The notes: generated by a model not told the origin, from the letters alone. Counted from the first letter of the stretch, positions 36,747 to 48,121 are shown. The stretch: 64,000 bases of DNA from Jackrogersella multiformis (GCA_902806575.1 CADCXD010000006.1:124001-188000), one strand, 5' to 3'. Made by a program: numbers and translations.

Positions 36747-38040
36747 ATGGGAAAATCTTCTAAAGATAAGCGCGATGCGTATTATAGGCTTGCTAAGGAG
36801 CAAGGATGGCGAGCAAGGAGTGCTTTCAAACTTTTGCAGCTTGACGAAGGTGACTGACTGTCTTACCCTCCTTTCATCCTCTCCTCCTATCCCTCCCCCT
36901 ATTAGCTAAAAGGGATAGATACTACGCAAGTATACTAATTAACTAATAGAATTCGACCTATTCGCCGATGTCACTCGAGTAGTGGATTTATGCGCTGCGC
37001 CAGGGAGTTGGTCACAAGTCCTTTCCAGAGTCTTGATTAAGGGTGAGAAGTTCGGTAGAGCAGCCTGGCAAGATCGCGATGCTAGATTCCGCCAACAGAT
37101 GCTGGGGTTGTTTGGGACACAGGCCACTATTAGCGAGCTGGAAGACTTGACACTAGAGAAATCTGTCGTAGAGCTGAAACCTCGCCAAGACGTCAAAATT
37201 GTTGCCATCGATTTGCAGCCCATTAGTCCGTTGCCGGGGATCGTCACCCTCCGAGCTGATATTACTCACCCGGCCACCGTCCCATTACTTCTGAAGGCAT
37301 TAGATCAGGAATACGACTCGAAAACTGACGCTCAACACGCCGCCCACCCGGTTGATCTGGTACTCAGTGATGGCGCACCTGATGTAACCGGTCTGCATGA
37401 TCTGGACATCTACGTACAGTCGCAACTCCTCTTCGCAGCATTGAATCTAGCGTTATGCGTCTTGAAGCCTGGAGGCAAATTTGTGGCCAAGATATTCAGG
37501 GGCAAAAATGTGGATGTGCTCTATGACCAGCTCAAGATATTTTTTGAAAAGGTGCACGTCGCGAAGCCGAGGTCCTCGCGCGCCAGCAGCGTCGAAGCAT
37601 TCATCGTATGCTTGAATTTTCAACCACCCAAAGGGTTCTCGGCTAGCCTCGAGGAACCACTAGGAGTCGGTTTCCGCCTATCCGACATGACGGAACAGAA
37701 CTCGAGGAGCCTGCCTATAGCAGCAAATACTATCTTGCAAAATTCAGAAACGGGGGCGTGGGACAGTGCCCCCGCTTTCGTTCAGATTACAGACGAAGAT
37801 GGGATTACTGAAGTACAGGTGGAAGACCTACGTCAAAGTCATGAAAACGACGTCAGGTGGATTGCACCTTTTATTGCATGTGGCGACTTATCCGCCTTTG
37901 ATTCTGATGCTTCATATCGCCTCTCACCAGACCACGTTTCCCTCGACCCGGTCCAGCCTCCAACAGCACCCCCTTACAAACGGGCGATAGAGATGAGAAA
38001 GGCATTCGGTGGCGCTTACGGTAAGACAAGCAGAGAATGA
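36747..38040 (+). CDS. trm7: Trm7 tRNA 2'-O-ribose methyltransferase (FtsJ family)
   Basis: Exon 1 is 36747-36849 and exon 2 36950-38040, with a 100-bp intron; the product is 397 aa. It methylates the 2'-OH of nucleotides 32 and 34 in the anticodon loop of certain tRNAs, in the cytoplasm, with partner subunits. The RrmJ/FtsJ catalytic K-D-K-E tetrad is complete: Lys28 (SAFKLLQ), Asp175 (LSDGAPD), Lys215 (KFVAKIF) and Glu250 (SVEAF). The SAM motif is DLCAAPGSWSQ (47-57). An insert of about 40 residues after GEKFGRAAW, and a C-terminal extension past 260, are longer than in yeast Trm7 but usual in filamentous fungi. It converges on the GNAT gene with 22 bp between the stops. Confidence 0.94.
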
Positions 38041-38062
38041 ATAGAGCTGTGCTGGCATGACC

Positions 38063-38635
38063 CTACACATGCTTTGGATACTTCACCGCGGGCCCTTCGA
38101 TCACGCCGATGGTAGTGCCTCCATTGCACTCCTGCCAATCCTTGGCGCCAAGGTGTTTACGATACGTATCCATCATATTGCCACTTATGAGCATAAATCG
38201 TCGCATATGAGGCCAACTCTTGATAATATCGTCGAGACATTCCATCATCCAACGACCAAGGCCTTTCCCCTGATATTCGGATAAGATGTATACATCAGTG
38301 AGGTATGCGAAGGTGACATCGTCAGTTATCACCCTCATAAGCCCGATCTGAGTGGGACTACTCTTGCCTATGAATATCAGTTGAGGCTTGATTCGAGATA
38401 GCTTGGAAGGGAGCATACCGGCAAGATGTGAGGTTGACTTAGGGAGCACGTATAGCCCAAGACAGAGAGAGTTATCAAGTGCCTTTTTCGCTTCGTCCCG
38501 CGGCAACCCCTGCGCCCACCACATCAAGTCCGAGCTGAATGCTTCGTTAACGGCGTCGACTTGAATAAGCTGTGGCTCGGTTGAGATTAAGTATCCGTCT
38601 TGATACCAATTTCTGGGGACCATCTCGAGAACCAT
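38063..38635 (-). CDS. GNAT-family N-acetyltransferase
   Basis: Single exon, 190 aa, ATG at 38635. GNAT motif A is clear: TFAYLTDVYILSEYQGKGLG, with the acetyl-CoA pyrophosphate-binding Q/R-x-x-G-x-G/A pattern QGKGLG at about residues 122-127. Motif B follows (RRFMLISG, YRKHLGAKDW). It transfers acetyl from acetyl-CoA to an amine; the acceptor is unknown. It resembles the fungal group of small cytosolic GNATs often found as single genes. Its stop is only 22 bp from that of trm7, so their transcripts must overlap at the 3' ends. Confidence 0.88.
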   Translation of the reverse strand: MVLEMVPRNWYQDGYLISTEPQLIQVDAVNEAFSSDLMWWAQGLPRDEAKKALDNSLCLGLYVLPKSTSHLAGMLPSKLSRIKPQLIFIGKSSPTQIGLMRVITDDVTFAYLTDVYILSEYQGKGLGRWMMECLDDIIKSWPHMRRFMLISGNMMDTYRKHLGAKDWQECNGGTTIGVIEGPAVKYPKHV

Positions 38636-39915
38636 GATGAATACAAATTTTTATCGTGATCTACCTTGGTACTCGATACTATGACAGGAATATATATTCA
38701 ATATTTCCTGATACATCCGGCACCGGTGTCTGCATGCCTATGACTAATACCTACGAGTACACGCTCTAATAAGGTAAAGGCGCCGATGACAAGGTTAATG
38801 CATTAGTGTCATTTTCCACGTGATTTGACTATCCGTCTTTATGCAATGAACCTAGCCTAATGCACAAATGCGTACACGACTAAGGGGTTGACTTATGATC
38901 CAAAGCCCGAGGTAAGACGGCTAGCCATATGCATTATTTCCGCTAAACCGCTAAACCATGTAAATATCACTGTATAAATGTATAATATATATTATATTTT
39001 ACATTAACTTTTTATAAATATAAGATATAAAACGTTATAAAACGTTATATTTATATTTTTATAAAAAAGTTATAATAATTTATTTAAAAAATATTACGTA
39101 AAATTTTTCGTTATTATTAATTAATTTTAAATTTAAATAATTTTTATAATATAATATAAATTAAAATATAATTTATATAAATAAATAATTTTAAAAAAAT
39201 AAAATTTAATAATATATATTATATTAAATATATTATAAAAATAATAAATAATATTTTTTAATTATAATTAAATAATTATTAAATAACGATTTAATGATTA
39301 TTTAATTAATATAAATGCGATTATTTTATTTAAAACGTAATAATAATTAATATTAAATAAAATTTAATTAATAAAATTTATAATTTATTATATAATATTT
39401 AAATACGTATAATATAAATTTTAATTATTTAATTATTATTAAATTATTATTAAAATTAAAATAAATTAAAAATAAATAAATTTATTATTTTTATATTTTA
39501 TATAATTTAAATTATTTATAAAAAAATATATAATATAAAACGTTATATTTTTTATATTTATAAAACATTAATATAAAATATAATATATATTATATATTTA
39601 TATAATAATATTTATATAATTTAACGGTTTAACGAAAATAACGTTACGGCTAACTTTAAGTAATCTCTCGACCATTATTACATACTTAAGTGGTAAGTAA
39701 TACTGGATTTAATAATTATAAAAATAAGGATTTAATATATCAAATCCACCAAGTCACAAGTCACCCCCCTATTTCTCGAGTAGCACAGTAGTAAATCGGT
39801 ACAAGGCAAACTTATCAACAAATCGCCAACCTAAGCCTCGAAGTTGACTAATTAATATTATAACCACAGCATACGGCTTCCATACATTTACCACCCATCA
39901 TGCCGGAAACAAACC
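38636..39915. repeat. AT-rich decayed block (RIP relic)
   Basis: About 38965-39650 consists almost only of A and T with rare CG pairs and no open frame. Such composition in this window otherwise occurs only in the retroelements. I could not align it by eye to the LTR family, so it may be another repeat or a deeply decayed internal part. The flanks (38636-38960, 39650-39915) are normal intergenic DNA. Confidence 0.6.
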
Positions 39916-41035
39916 CTACACCCCAACCGCGCCGGCGTGCTGGGGCTTCGCCTGGGCGTTGAACCCCGACCACACGGTATCCATGGGATTGCACCCCCAG
40001 GCCGCAGCGCTATCGTCGTGGACCGTCGTCCGCCTGAGGTCGCGCCGGTACCTGCCCTCGAACGCGCCGCCCCCCGCGCGGTGCAGCACGCACCGGTTGT
40101 CCCAGATGACCAGGTCGCCCACGTCGCGCCACTCCACCGTCGTGCGGTACTCCTCCCGCGCGGCGTGCGCGTTCAGCCGGCGCACCAGGTCCCACGACCC
40201 CGGCACCTCCGCCCCGCCCTCCCCGTCTTCGATGTGGTGCAGGTGCGCGCCCACGTACAGGTTCGTGCGCCCGCTCGGCTCGTGCTCCTGCGCCACGCGG
40301 TGCCGCTGCATCGGGCCCGCGGCCGCCGCGTCCACGTCCGCGAAGAACGCCGGCGACCCCAGCTTGCGCGAGTGCGCCATCGAGTGCGCCCCCACGAGGT
40401 CGCCGCCCTGCAGCAGGCCCCGCAGGTCCGCCGGCAGCCCGTCGAAGGCGGCGCGCGAGTCCGCGAAGTCGGTGTTGCCGCCGGTGCCGGGGGGCGGCAG
40501 CTCGCAGGCGCGCAGCAGCGAGAAGGACGCGCGGCGCGGGTTGAAGGAGGAGTCGGCGTGGAAGAGCCCGTTGCCGCGGTTGGAGTGCGCGCGGGCGCTC
40601 TCCGGGTCCAGCACCCCGCCCGTCTCCCCGTCGATGTTTCCCGCGTCGAACAGCTCCAGCGCCGCGTACCGCGGCTGCCGCCCCCCGCCGAGGTACCGCC
40701 GGATGTTGTCGAGCTCGCCGAAGCGCTCGGAGAACCGCACGTGCGCCGCGTCGTCGAGGCCCGTGGCGCGGAACACGCAGAAGCCGTACTGTTTGGGGAG
40801 GGTGCGCCGTTAGCCGGATGTTCTAGTGATGGGTTGGTCCGTTGGGTAGTCGTGGCTGCGTGTAGTTGAAGCAAGGGGTTTGTTTCTTTACCTTGGCCAT
40901 GGCCACAACGATCTCCTTGAATTGCTCGTCGGACAGGTCTTGGAAGTTGACCCCGCTGACCTCCGCCCCGAAGGTATGGTGGAGCTCCTTGACCGTGATG
41001 GTCTTGTAGGGGGGTTCTTGGATAGTTCCCGGCAT
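39916..41035 (-). CDS. TauD/TfdA-type Fe(II)/2-oxoglutarate dioxygenase
   Basis: Exon 1 is 41035-40892 and exon 2 40788-39916, with a 103-bp intron; the product is 338 aa. The jelly-roll enzyme family hydroxylates substrates such as taurine, alkyl sulfonates or aryloxyacetates using O2 and 2-oxoglutarate. The iron triad is visible: His125-x-Asp127 (GLFHADSS) and His284 (CVLHRAGG), followed by RYRRDLRRTTV with the 2-oxoglutarate-binding Arg. Residues 12-48 form the usual N-terminal GAEVSGV block. Exon 2 is extremely GC-rich, with G/C in almost every third position, unlike its neighbours, and stands next to an AT-rich block. This could mark transfer or only strong compositional contrast. The actual substrate is not predictable. 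Confidence 0.9.
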
Positions 41036-41821
41036 GTTGCTACTCGTTGTCTTACTGGTATTTAGGAGGTTTGGTACCTGAGGCTTCTATGTTGCCAAGC
41101 TTTGACGGTAAGAATATGTAAGGCCGTCACGGCCGGAACCACTTCATACTTAAATAACCCATCTATCTTCTATAGTCGAATCACACACCTGCCGAAGCTA
41201 GGTCGCAGACTCGACCAAGGAAGCCGTGCGGGGTATGCACTGGCGGCAGATTCGCGCAGTCTCATGATCAGCGACGTTAAATCTGACAACCCGGATACGT
41301 GTAACGAGTTCCTCGCGGAGGATTTTAATGGTAGATCGTTGTTTAGGGTGATGTTTAGTTTAAGGTTATTGGGGCGGATGAAGTGTATAGGGGTATATAT
41401 GGTGTCGATGATTACTAAGTTAACCAGATAGCTAGTTTTAATTCGTACCCACTCTACATAATCCTCTTAACAACGTTCAAGGGAGTACATTTCATCGTAA
41501 TAAATACTCCGTAGAAATGTAAGTATACTAGTCGATGGATAGATCGTGTATTAGAAATATATATAGTAGTATCTGTCAGATATGGATCAACGAGAAACCT
41601 ACAAGCACTAGTCCTCCTACGTGAGTTGGGAATTCCACACAATATTTATCCCAAGGGTAAAGAATATGTCAACGGCAAGCCAAATAACCCGTCATCTACC
41701 CAGTTCGCTCTCCCGTAGTTCTGCTGAAACTTCCGCCGCGTGGTTGACACTTAGATCGTCAGAAGGGGATCCTAACTTCTAGTAAGCCTCCATTTCATAC
41801 TTGACGACTCCCGCGACCCTC
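41036..41821. other. intergenic
   Basis: No gene seen; AT-rich spacer with the dioxygenase promoter at its left and the 3' flank of the membrane-protein gene at its right. Confidence 0.5.
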
Positions 41822-43466
41822 TCAAGTCCCTTTGGACTGCATGTTTTTTAGCTGGAAGTGGTAGCTAAGATCTGCTGAAGCCATGTCGTCGAAAGTTGCG
41901 ACGGTAGTATCCCCTCGCGCTGTGCTTCGCACCCTGGAGCGGTAGAGGTTGCGGATGAACTTACGCATCCCTGATAAGCTTCTGTCATCCAGCATGGGCG
42001 AAAGCTGCGGAGTCACTCTCCCATCTGGTGTCAGATCCGAAGAACTATCACCTGCACTCTGGCGAGGACTGCGCCGTTCCCTGATCCAGGAGCTCACGGA
42101 CTTGCCCAGGTTCGTGAAGCTGCCGACAAATATAGCGAACACGACAGGCATCGAGAGGCAAATAAGCCCAACATTAATTTCAAGAATACTGTTATAATCT
42201 TACTCAGTACCTGTTGGTGCGTATTGGCCACGGCTGACCTTTGTCACAGCCGAGAGTAGTTGAAGAGGAGAAAAAAAAAAAGAATCACTATGCTCACCAG
42301 GTAATATACACGGGGACAATCGTCCAGCTAAAATCTGATCTGTCGAAAATGTTTGGGGTTAAGCGGATGATCAGGTTGGCCAAACCAGCGCCAGCAGCCC
42401 TACAAGCAAGGTTAGCGGAATTCCGTCGGAACCAAGTTGCGCACTTACAGCAAGCCGGTGAGGAAGATGAGGCTAATTCCTATCTTCCTCTTCGGCGAAA
42501 GGCCCAGTTTCGGCACCTGGTGGAGCGGAATAAACAGGATGTAGAAGTCGGTGATGACGTTGATGTAAGCGGCTGCGGTGATCAGGTCCACTGCTATGCG
42601 ATCGCAGCGTTCCTGCATCGAGGGCGACAGCCAGTCCCCGTGCTCGCTGGGCAAGGGCGAGCATGCCACGGGGTAGATGATCACGAAGACGACGCAGAAG
42701 GTAATCATCACGGCCATGCCGGCCCACACCATGTATCGCACGTAGGTGACCGCGCCGAAGAGCCGCATGTAAAAAACTAGGAACCCCATCTTAATCATAG
42801 TGTTACAGATGCGTATCAGGATCGAGTCGGCCAAGGACCCCTATATTCAGGTCTAGTTAAGCGTCGATGTTTAGGTAATTAGTATTCTGGGGCGAGTCTC
42901 ACCTTCAGGAACTCCACATAATGCGAAAGCGGCACGTCCCAGAGATGGATTCCCAGTATACCGCCGCCGGGCTTGAAGAGAACTGTAGGTTAGATCGCTG
43001 TATTAGTACACATAGGCACAACTAGTTACGAAATCGTAGTTAAGGGGTGAGGAAAACGCACGTTTAAGTACGAGAGCAGAGTAGGACAGCGTGAGAACCT
43101 GGATCATTCACTGTATCAGTGTCACTGTTAGGTCTCCAGCATCAGGGATTTCTGATTAGTATAATTGGAAATAAGACTAACTGTTGCAACAATACAGATC
43201 CCTAGTCGAGCAAATCAGTTTTAATCTATAAAAAAAACATCCCAAGACGCACCGAGGTAGAAGAGCTTACAGTCATCTGCACCGAACGAACGGGTGATTT
43301 TCATACGGCAGTAGATACACAGTGATGCCATCAGAACGATAAGAGCGGAAAGTACGGCGATGAGGATGTACAGCTGGTATGACCTTGACTCGGGATCGGT
43401 GAAACTAGACGTCTGGCCTGGAGGCGGTGGCCTCACTGGAGTAGTATCCAGATATCCGGGATCCAT
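41822..43466 (-). CDS. PTH11/rhodopsin-like seven-helix membrane protein
   Basis: Seven exons: 43466-43271, 43201-43182, 43098-43062, 42982-42903, 42840-42449, 42399-42298 and 42188-41822. All phases match and the product is 397 aa. The second exon is only 20 nt; with it the family block reads GADDWICIVATVLTLSYS and then HLWDVPLSHYVEFLK, as in the fungal 'rhodopsin domain' integral membrane proteins related to the Magnaporthe Pth11 receptor. There is no CFEM domain at the N-terminus. Helices start at LYILIAVLSALIVLMASL; the last is INVGLICLSMPVVFAIFVGS. A 90-residue Ser/Arg-rich cytosolic tail follows. It is probably a plasma-membrane sensor of unknown ligand. The last acceptor (ATAACAG at 42189) is weak; the others are standard. 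Confidence 0.82.
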
Positions 43467-44189
43467 GGTGATGTAGGTGCTGGACGAAGAATGAGAGCTT
43501 CTATAAAGTGTAGAATGCCTGATCAAGGCGCGAGAACGTGAGGATGTTGGTACCTAGGTAGGTAGTTATGGGGTTTCTCTTTATAGAGACGGCAAGACCT
43601 GAATAGGGGTAGTCGAGATGTTCCAGTACCCCTCCCTTGCATGGTCATACTGCTGGTTAGTCTTCTTTCATGCACCTCTCCCGCCACCATCCAAAAACTT
43701 TTGCTGTCACCGTCATACAGGTACCCGGGTGTGTTACAATCCACCGGGATGCGGATTGTTATAGCAAACAATAACTCTTGCTACCTGGGCAGCTGGGCTG
43801 CTGGGTAGGTAGTCGATCTATAAATCTCATATACCGTGATGTGAATTCTCATATTACGTTATAATGTTAAGCATATCCCATCTCCACGAGCAGCAATTTC
43901 ATCGCGTTGTTTGCGTAGTAATACCATACAAGAGATTACTTCATAGACGGTACCTTACCTAGTTCCCTTAGCTACTTACTTTCTATGTACCTATTTATTC
44001 AGTTACCATTTGCTTTTATAAATCTCTACTCTATGTAGGCAACCTAGTATACTTCCCATTACCAGCTTAACACTAGCTCTGGAGATTTTACGGAGACATA
44101 AAATGATACGCAAGAGGGTGCAAGAGGGTTACTAGTCATCGTAAATTGTAGTTCCCGACAACGCGATACAGTCTAGGCTAATAACATTA
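43467..44189. other. intergenic
   Basis: No gene supported. A GGTACCTAGGTAGGTAG palindrome lies at about 43548-43565. Confidence 0.5.
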
Positions 44190-45298
44190 CTACTGCCAAT
44201 TGCCCAGTATCGTCTCGCCCTCTTCCATGTGCGCATATTTTACGCTCTCCTTCCAGACCCAGTCTCGCTTATGCGCGTCCCTGGACTCGGCGCTGGTCTC
44301 CAAAAGCTCCTTATCCGAGAAGTACAAGCCCTTCGGGAACTCGCCTAGCAGAGGGCTCGAGTCGAAGGCGGCGTGCAGGATCTGCGAGGAGCACTTTTGC
44401 GTGCTGTTGACCGGCCCGTCCGGCCGTAGCATCGCGATGATGGGGTACATGATCTGAAACATCAAGACGCGGATGAACCAGGGCGCGCGCCGCGGCATGC
44501 CGGTTATCATGGTGCCTGGGTCGACGCCTAGGATGCACACGTTCTTCAGGGCGGGGCCTTGATCCATGCGGCGTTGGAGTTCGTGGATCATCATGACGAA
44601 GAACAGCTTGGAAGCGCCGTAGCGACGGAACCCGCCGCGCCACGACGGGTCCTCTTGCGCGGAGCTCCATGTGCCTCTGGCTATCGCTTCGACACTAGCC
44701 TGATCGTTCACGAAGGTCTTTTCCTTGTCGAAAGCACCGGTCGCCTCATTCCGTTTATCGTAGGGACTAGTAGCACACGCAAAGTTCTGTATCAACTCAC
44801 GCACAGGATGTGACACCTTGGGGATAGGTAGCAGGTGACTTACTCGTGGGACTGACTTCCAACCAAAACTATACGTCCGGAGTCTTTATCCATGCTCTTC
44901 AAAAGAAGCAGCGTCAATAACCAGTGGCCGAGATAGTTTGCGCTGAATGTCACGTCGAAACCATCCTCTGTCCAAACCTGGTTGCCGAAGTCCTGGAATC
45001 CAGCATTCAGGATGAGTGCCTGGATGGGCGGGATCTCTCCTGCCGCAACGCGCGCATTGATGGTTTCAGCCGCTTGACGCACGCTGTCGAGGTTCGTAAG
45101 GTCCAGGGAAACTAGATCATGAGAGTGAGATAAGTTTGAGAGGATTGACTGGAGGGTGGGTGCCGATGCCGCATTACGGACCGTATAGAGGCCGTAGTAC
45201 CCGGAAAATTTGGGCTGGGAAGCGACCTGGCTGGCAATGGCACTTCCAAGGCCTCCATTAGCGCCGGTGACGAGAACCGTTCCTTTGGCGGAACTCAT
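44190..45298 (-). CDS. short-chain dehydrogenase/reductase
   Basis: Exon 1 is 45298-44844 and exon 2 44766-44190, with a 77-bp intron that ends at CTACTAG; joined, the sequence reads SQSHDPYDKRN in frame and the product is 343 aa. Motifs: VTGANGGLG (about 9-17), LILNAG (around 100) and catalytic Tyr-x3-Lys in RRYGASKLFF. The C-terminal half, with VDPGTM and PWFIRVLMFQIMYP, could lie against a membrane. It is closest to fungal WW-domain-oxidoreductase/retinol-dehydrogenase-like reductases; the substrate is unknown. It is not closely similar to the dehydrogenase at 7.6 kb beyond shared motifs. The ATG at 45298 precedes SSAKGTVLVTG directly, so it is preferred over the upstream ATG at 45346. Confidence 0.9.
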
Positions 45299-45831
45299 TT
45301 TTATGTGCGGTTCTGAGTACCTAATTCCTATATAATTGGTGTACAAAGGGCAGCAACGTGACCTCTATTTATTAACGGGTAAACAAAGAGTAGGTAGGTA
45401 GATGGATGGTGCGCCAAATGTAATTAGGTGTTGGTTGGTAATACTTGAGCTACAAGCGAGATACCAATAGCGGGATCTTGCCTGGTGTAATACCAACAAT
45501 CCCTTGCGTAGATCCCGGCATTAAATACCCACGACGACCCTCGGGGCGAGCAATGCGTTGGCCGAAGAGTTTACGGATTGGGTAATCTGGGATATTAACC
45601 TTCCGTTTGTTGGTATACTACCCAAATCAGTATTTAATGCTGGAGTAATAGCCGCGAGGACCTCAATAGTAAATAATGGCCGCTCTCAGAAAAAGAACCC
45701 CCCCCCCCCTGAGTTAGTGATGCCTAAATTCACGAGATGTCTTCTTCATGTATCGAGGATACGTATTATAATACTGCAAGTGGAAGAATGCCAAGAGCAG
45801 TTATTAAGATAACTCCCAACAATAGAAGGAC
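45299..45831. other. intergenic
   Basis: No gene supported. Short inverted pieces (GTAATACCAAC/GTTGGTAT and GCATTAAATAC/GTATTTAATGC) occur but not in hairpin order; a run of 13 C lies near 45698-45712. Confidence 0.5.
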
Positions 45832-47862
45832 TTAGATTTTCCTCTTCACCAACCCCCTGAAGAAATCAAAGCTATTCTCGTCACTCTGGAGCGCCCAGAT
45901 CTTTCCCGTCGGCCTATCGTCACTCCCTAGTTCTTCCGCCCGTAACATTCCCCAATCTCTCGTGATGCCTACGATTCGAGCCTTGACACCTCCTTGAGCT
46001 TCAAGGTTGACGATCTGCCGTCCATGCAGCCAATAGTTGTAGTACGCGCCCTCCATATCCCTCGTGAACCCTCGTCGGATAAAAGTTTTGTATAGGGTTT
46101 CTAGACGAACTAGGATGCCTGCTATAAGCCTCTCAATCCGGAACGATGCAAGATGCGAGGGGAGCATGGCGTCCAGCGAGGTCGTAGGACGCCCATTTGT
46201 AGTATTGATCCCGATGCCGAGAACAATCTGGTATGACCCCGAGGAGTAAGAACAGTTGGATAGGATCCCGCCGATTTTGACATAAGACGGAGACGCCGAA
46301 GAAGGCTGTGTTGGATCAAGTGCGTATATGTCGTTAGGCCACTTCAGCTTTACAGGCACCACATTATATCCTTGATCGTAGGACTTGACTGCTTCAACTA
46401 TAGCGATGGCGGCGAGGTACTGGATGAAGATAATAGGCCGGCTTGGGGCGAGATGAGCTGGGTGATTGATGACCGTAGACATGATCAACGAACCAGCCGG
46501 CGATACCCAGACGTTGCTTCCGCGCCCTCGACCCGCAACTTGGGTCGTCGCCGCGAGCGTAAATCCGGACGGCAGTCTAGAAAGAAGCTTGAAGTTTTTC
46601 TCGAGCAGCGTATTGGTGCTCGTGACGACTTCTCCGTACATTAGGAAGTCGCCCCATTCCTCTGCTTCAGGTTCCGAGCGACGATATTCTTGCAAACTGG
46701 AATAAAATGCATTATGGTTGAAATAAGGAGTCTCCTTGGCTTCCGGCCAGGCTGTCTTGTATGTCACGAGACTCTTGACAATGGTGGTATAATCGATTAT
46801 GCCTCCACCGTTCAGGTTAGGCGACTTTTGATCTGGACTGTCGTTCGGAGTTAGTGCTTCTCTTAGGCCAGTGACGGACCACATAGTTTCGGGCTTCTGC
46901 AAATGAAATGTGTCGTTTTCCGCCTTAATGTATTCTTCGCCGTCTTCCTTACTGATGATTTCTTCCCACGAATGTAGCAAGTCACTGACGTCGCTGCCAG
47001 AAATAGACGATAAATGAAGTCGAGAGAGGGACGGCACACCTGATGTCTCCTGATTGACTTCTAGACCTAGCTTCGTCAAGCATGCCTTTAGGAAACTTGT
47101 CCGCGCATCATCGCCAGCTCGGATGGTATCGATTAGTTCATCGTATCCCTCAACGCTATGATTTGGGCTTAAGTTTGCTGCGGCAAATTCGGGATGAGGT
47201 CCCGTGAGGATTGCGGCACCCTGACCGACTTTGCAGTAAACCAGGGCCGCTTTTTCACAACCACCGTCGACATCGAGCTCGTCTGCATAGCTTGCCAGCA
47301 CCTCGACGTCGGTATTTCCGTCTATTGCATTTACGAAAACGCCGCCGCCATTGTAGTAAGATGTGAACACTTCGGGGATTATGCCAGCTTCCCTGAACGC
47401 ACCCTTCACGACGTTTATTCGTACTGCCCGAGCGCCACTCTCGCTCTGGTATTGGAAACCCTTGAATGCACCCCCTCTACATGTGCCGGGGAAGAAGGCG
47501 AGCTCTCTCGACCCGACGACTTCCATGGTCTTGTTACCAATCTCGAACTCGCACTTCTTGCTACCATAATAACCACCAGCGCAGAACCCCAAGTATGCAC
47601 CACCCCGGCGCACATATTGGGATATGATTGAATTGCCCTCACCATTAAGCACGCGGCAGTACCCGAGATCAGCACCACCTGGGAAAACGAGCAGCGCACA
47701 GGTAGGCCCCCATGGTTCCTTCAGCAGAACGGTTTCGGTGATAGGGATGACTGCATAATTTGGCGAGAGAAGTCGGCGCAGGGAATAGATCGCGTGCTTA
47801 ACTGATTCAACCGTAGACCCTGTACCTGTGTAAACTAGTACGTTGAGTTTGCGCGACGTCAT
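45832..47862 (-). CDS. bpl1: biotin-protein ligase (holocarboxylase synthetase)
   Basis: Single exon, 676 aa, the usual length of fungal Bpl1. The N-terminal half is a glutamine-amidotransferase-like domain (LGFCAGGYYG with Cys94). The C-terminal half is the BirA-type ligase: biotinyl-AMP loop GRGRGS (444-449), KWPNDI (507-512) and the C-terminal capping SH3-like domain ending in LVKRKI. It activates biotin with ATP and attaches it to lysine of acetyl-CoA carboxylase, pyruvate carboxylase and similar enzymes. It is expected to be essential. It starts 259 bp from the divergent coa4-like gene. No broken residue is seen. Confidence 0.95.
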   Translation of the reverse strand: MTSRKLNVLVYTGTGSTVESVKHAIYSLRRLLSPNYAVIPITETVLLKEPWGPTCALLVFPGGADLGYCRVLNGEGNSIISQYVRRGGAYLGFCAGGYYGSKKCEFEIGNKTMEVVGSRELAFFPGTCRGGAFKGFQYQSESGARAVRINVVKGAFREAGIIPEVFTSYYNGGGVFVNAIDGNTDVEVLASYADELDVDGGCEKAALVYCKVGQGAAILTGPHPEFAAANLSPNHSVEGYDELIDTIRAGDDARTSFLKACLTKLGLEVNQETSGVPSLSRLHLSSISGSDVSDLLHSWEEIISKEDGEEYIKAENDTFHLQKPETMWSVTGLREALTPNDSPDQKSPNLNGGGIIDYTTIVKSLVTYKTAWPEAKETPYFNHNAFYSSLQEYRRSEPEAEEWGDFLMYGEVVTSTNTLLEKNFKLLSRLPSGFTLAATTQVAGRGRGSNVWVSPAGSLIMSTVINHPAHLAPSRPIIFIQYLAAIAIVEAVKSYDQGYNVVPVKLKWPNDIYALDPTQPSSASPSYVKIGGILSNCSYSSGSYQIVLGIGINTTNGRPTTSLDAMLPSHLASFRIERLIAGILVRLETLYKTFIRRGFTRDMEGAYYNYWLHGRQIVNLEAQGGVKARIVGITRDWGMLRAEELGSDDRPTGKIWALQSDENSFDFFRGLVKRKI

Positions 47863-48121
47863 ATTGAACGAAGTGCTGTTTAACTTCGAGGTAGATGATC
47901 CGAAGGGAGGGATTTTGTCGACGGGATCAGGGGGGGGGCTTAATGAGGTAATTCCAACGCCGTTCGGATCCCCGAATTTCCACCTTTACACCGCCCTCTA
48001 GCGGGATTTAGTCCCCTAAATTCGCCAACGTCCGGATCACGCGGTCTCAACACTAAAAATAAAAAAGAACATCCAACGACAGCTTTAGATCTTCCCCATA
48101 CGAAGCCGAGTGCCGCAGACA

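Noticed and set aside
39937..40869. Long plus-strand frames of 284 and 310 codons opposite the dioxygenase
   Set aside because: Product of extreme GC content; the minus-strand frame carries the Fe-binding motifs and proper splice sites.
44767..44843. Very short 27-bp intron in the second dehydrogenase
   Set aside because: It gave the wrong phase; the 77-bp intron ending CTACTAG restores frame and family sequence.
45425..45645. Possible hairpin or MITE from repeated GTAATACCAAC/GTTGGTAT and GCATTAAATAC/GTATTTAATGC
   Set aside because: The inverted pieces come in the wrong order for one hairpin and no target duplication is seen.
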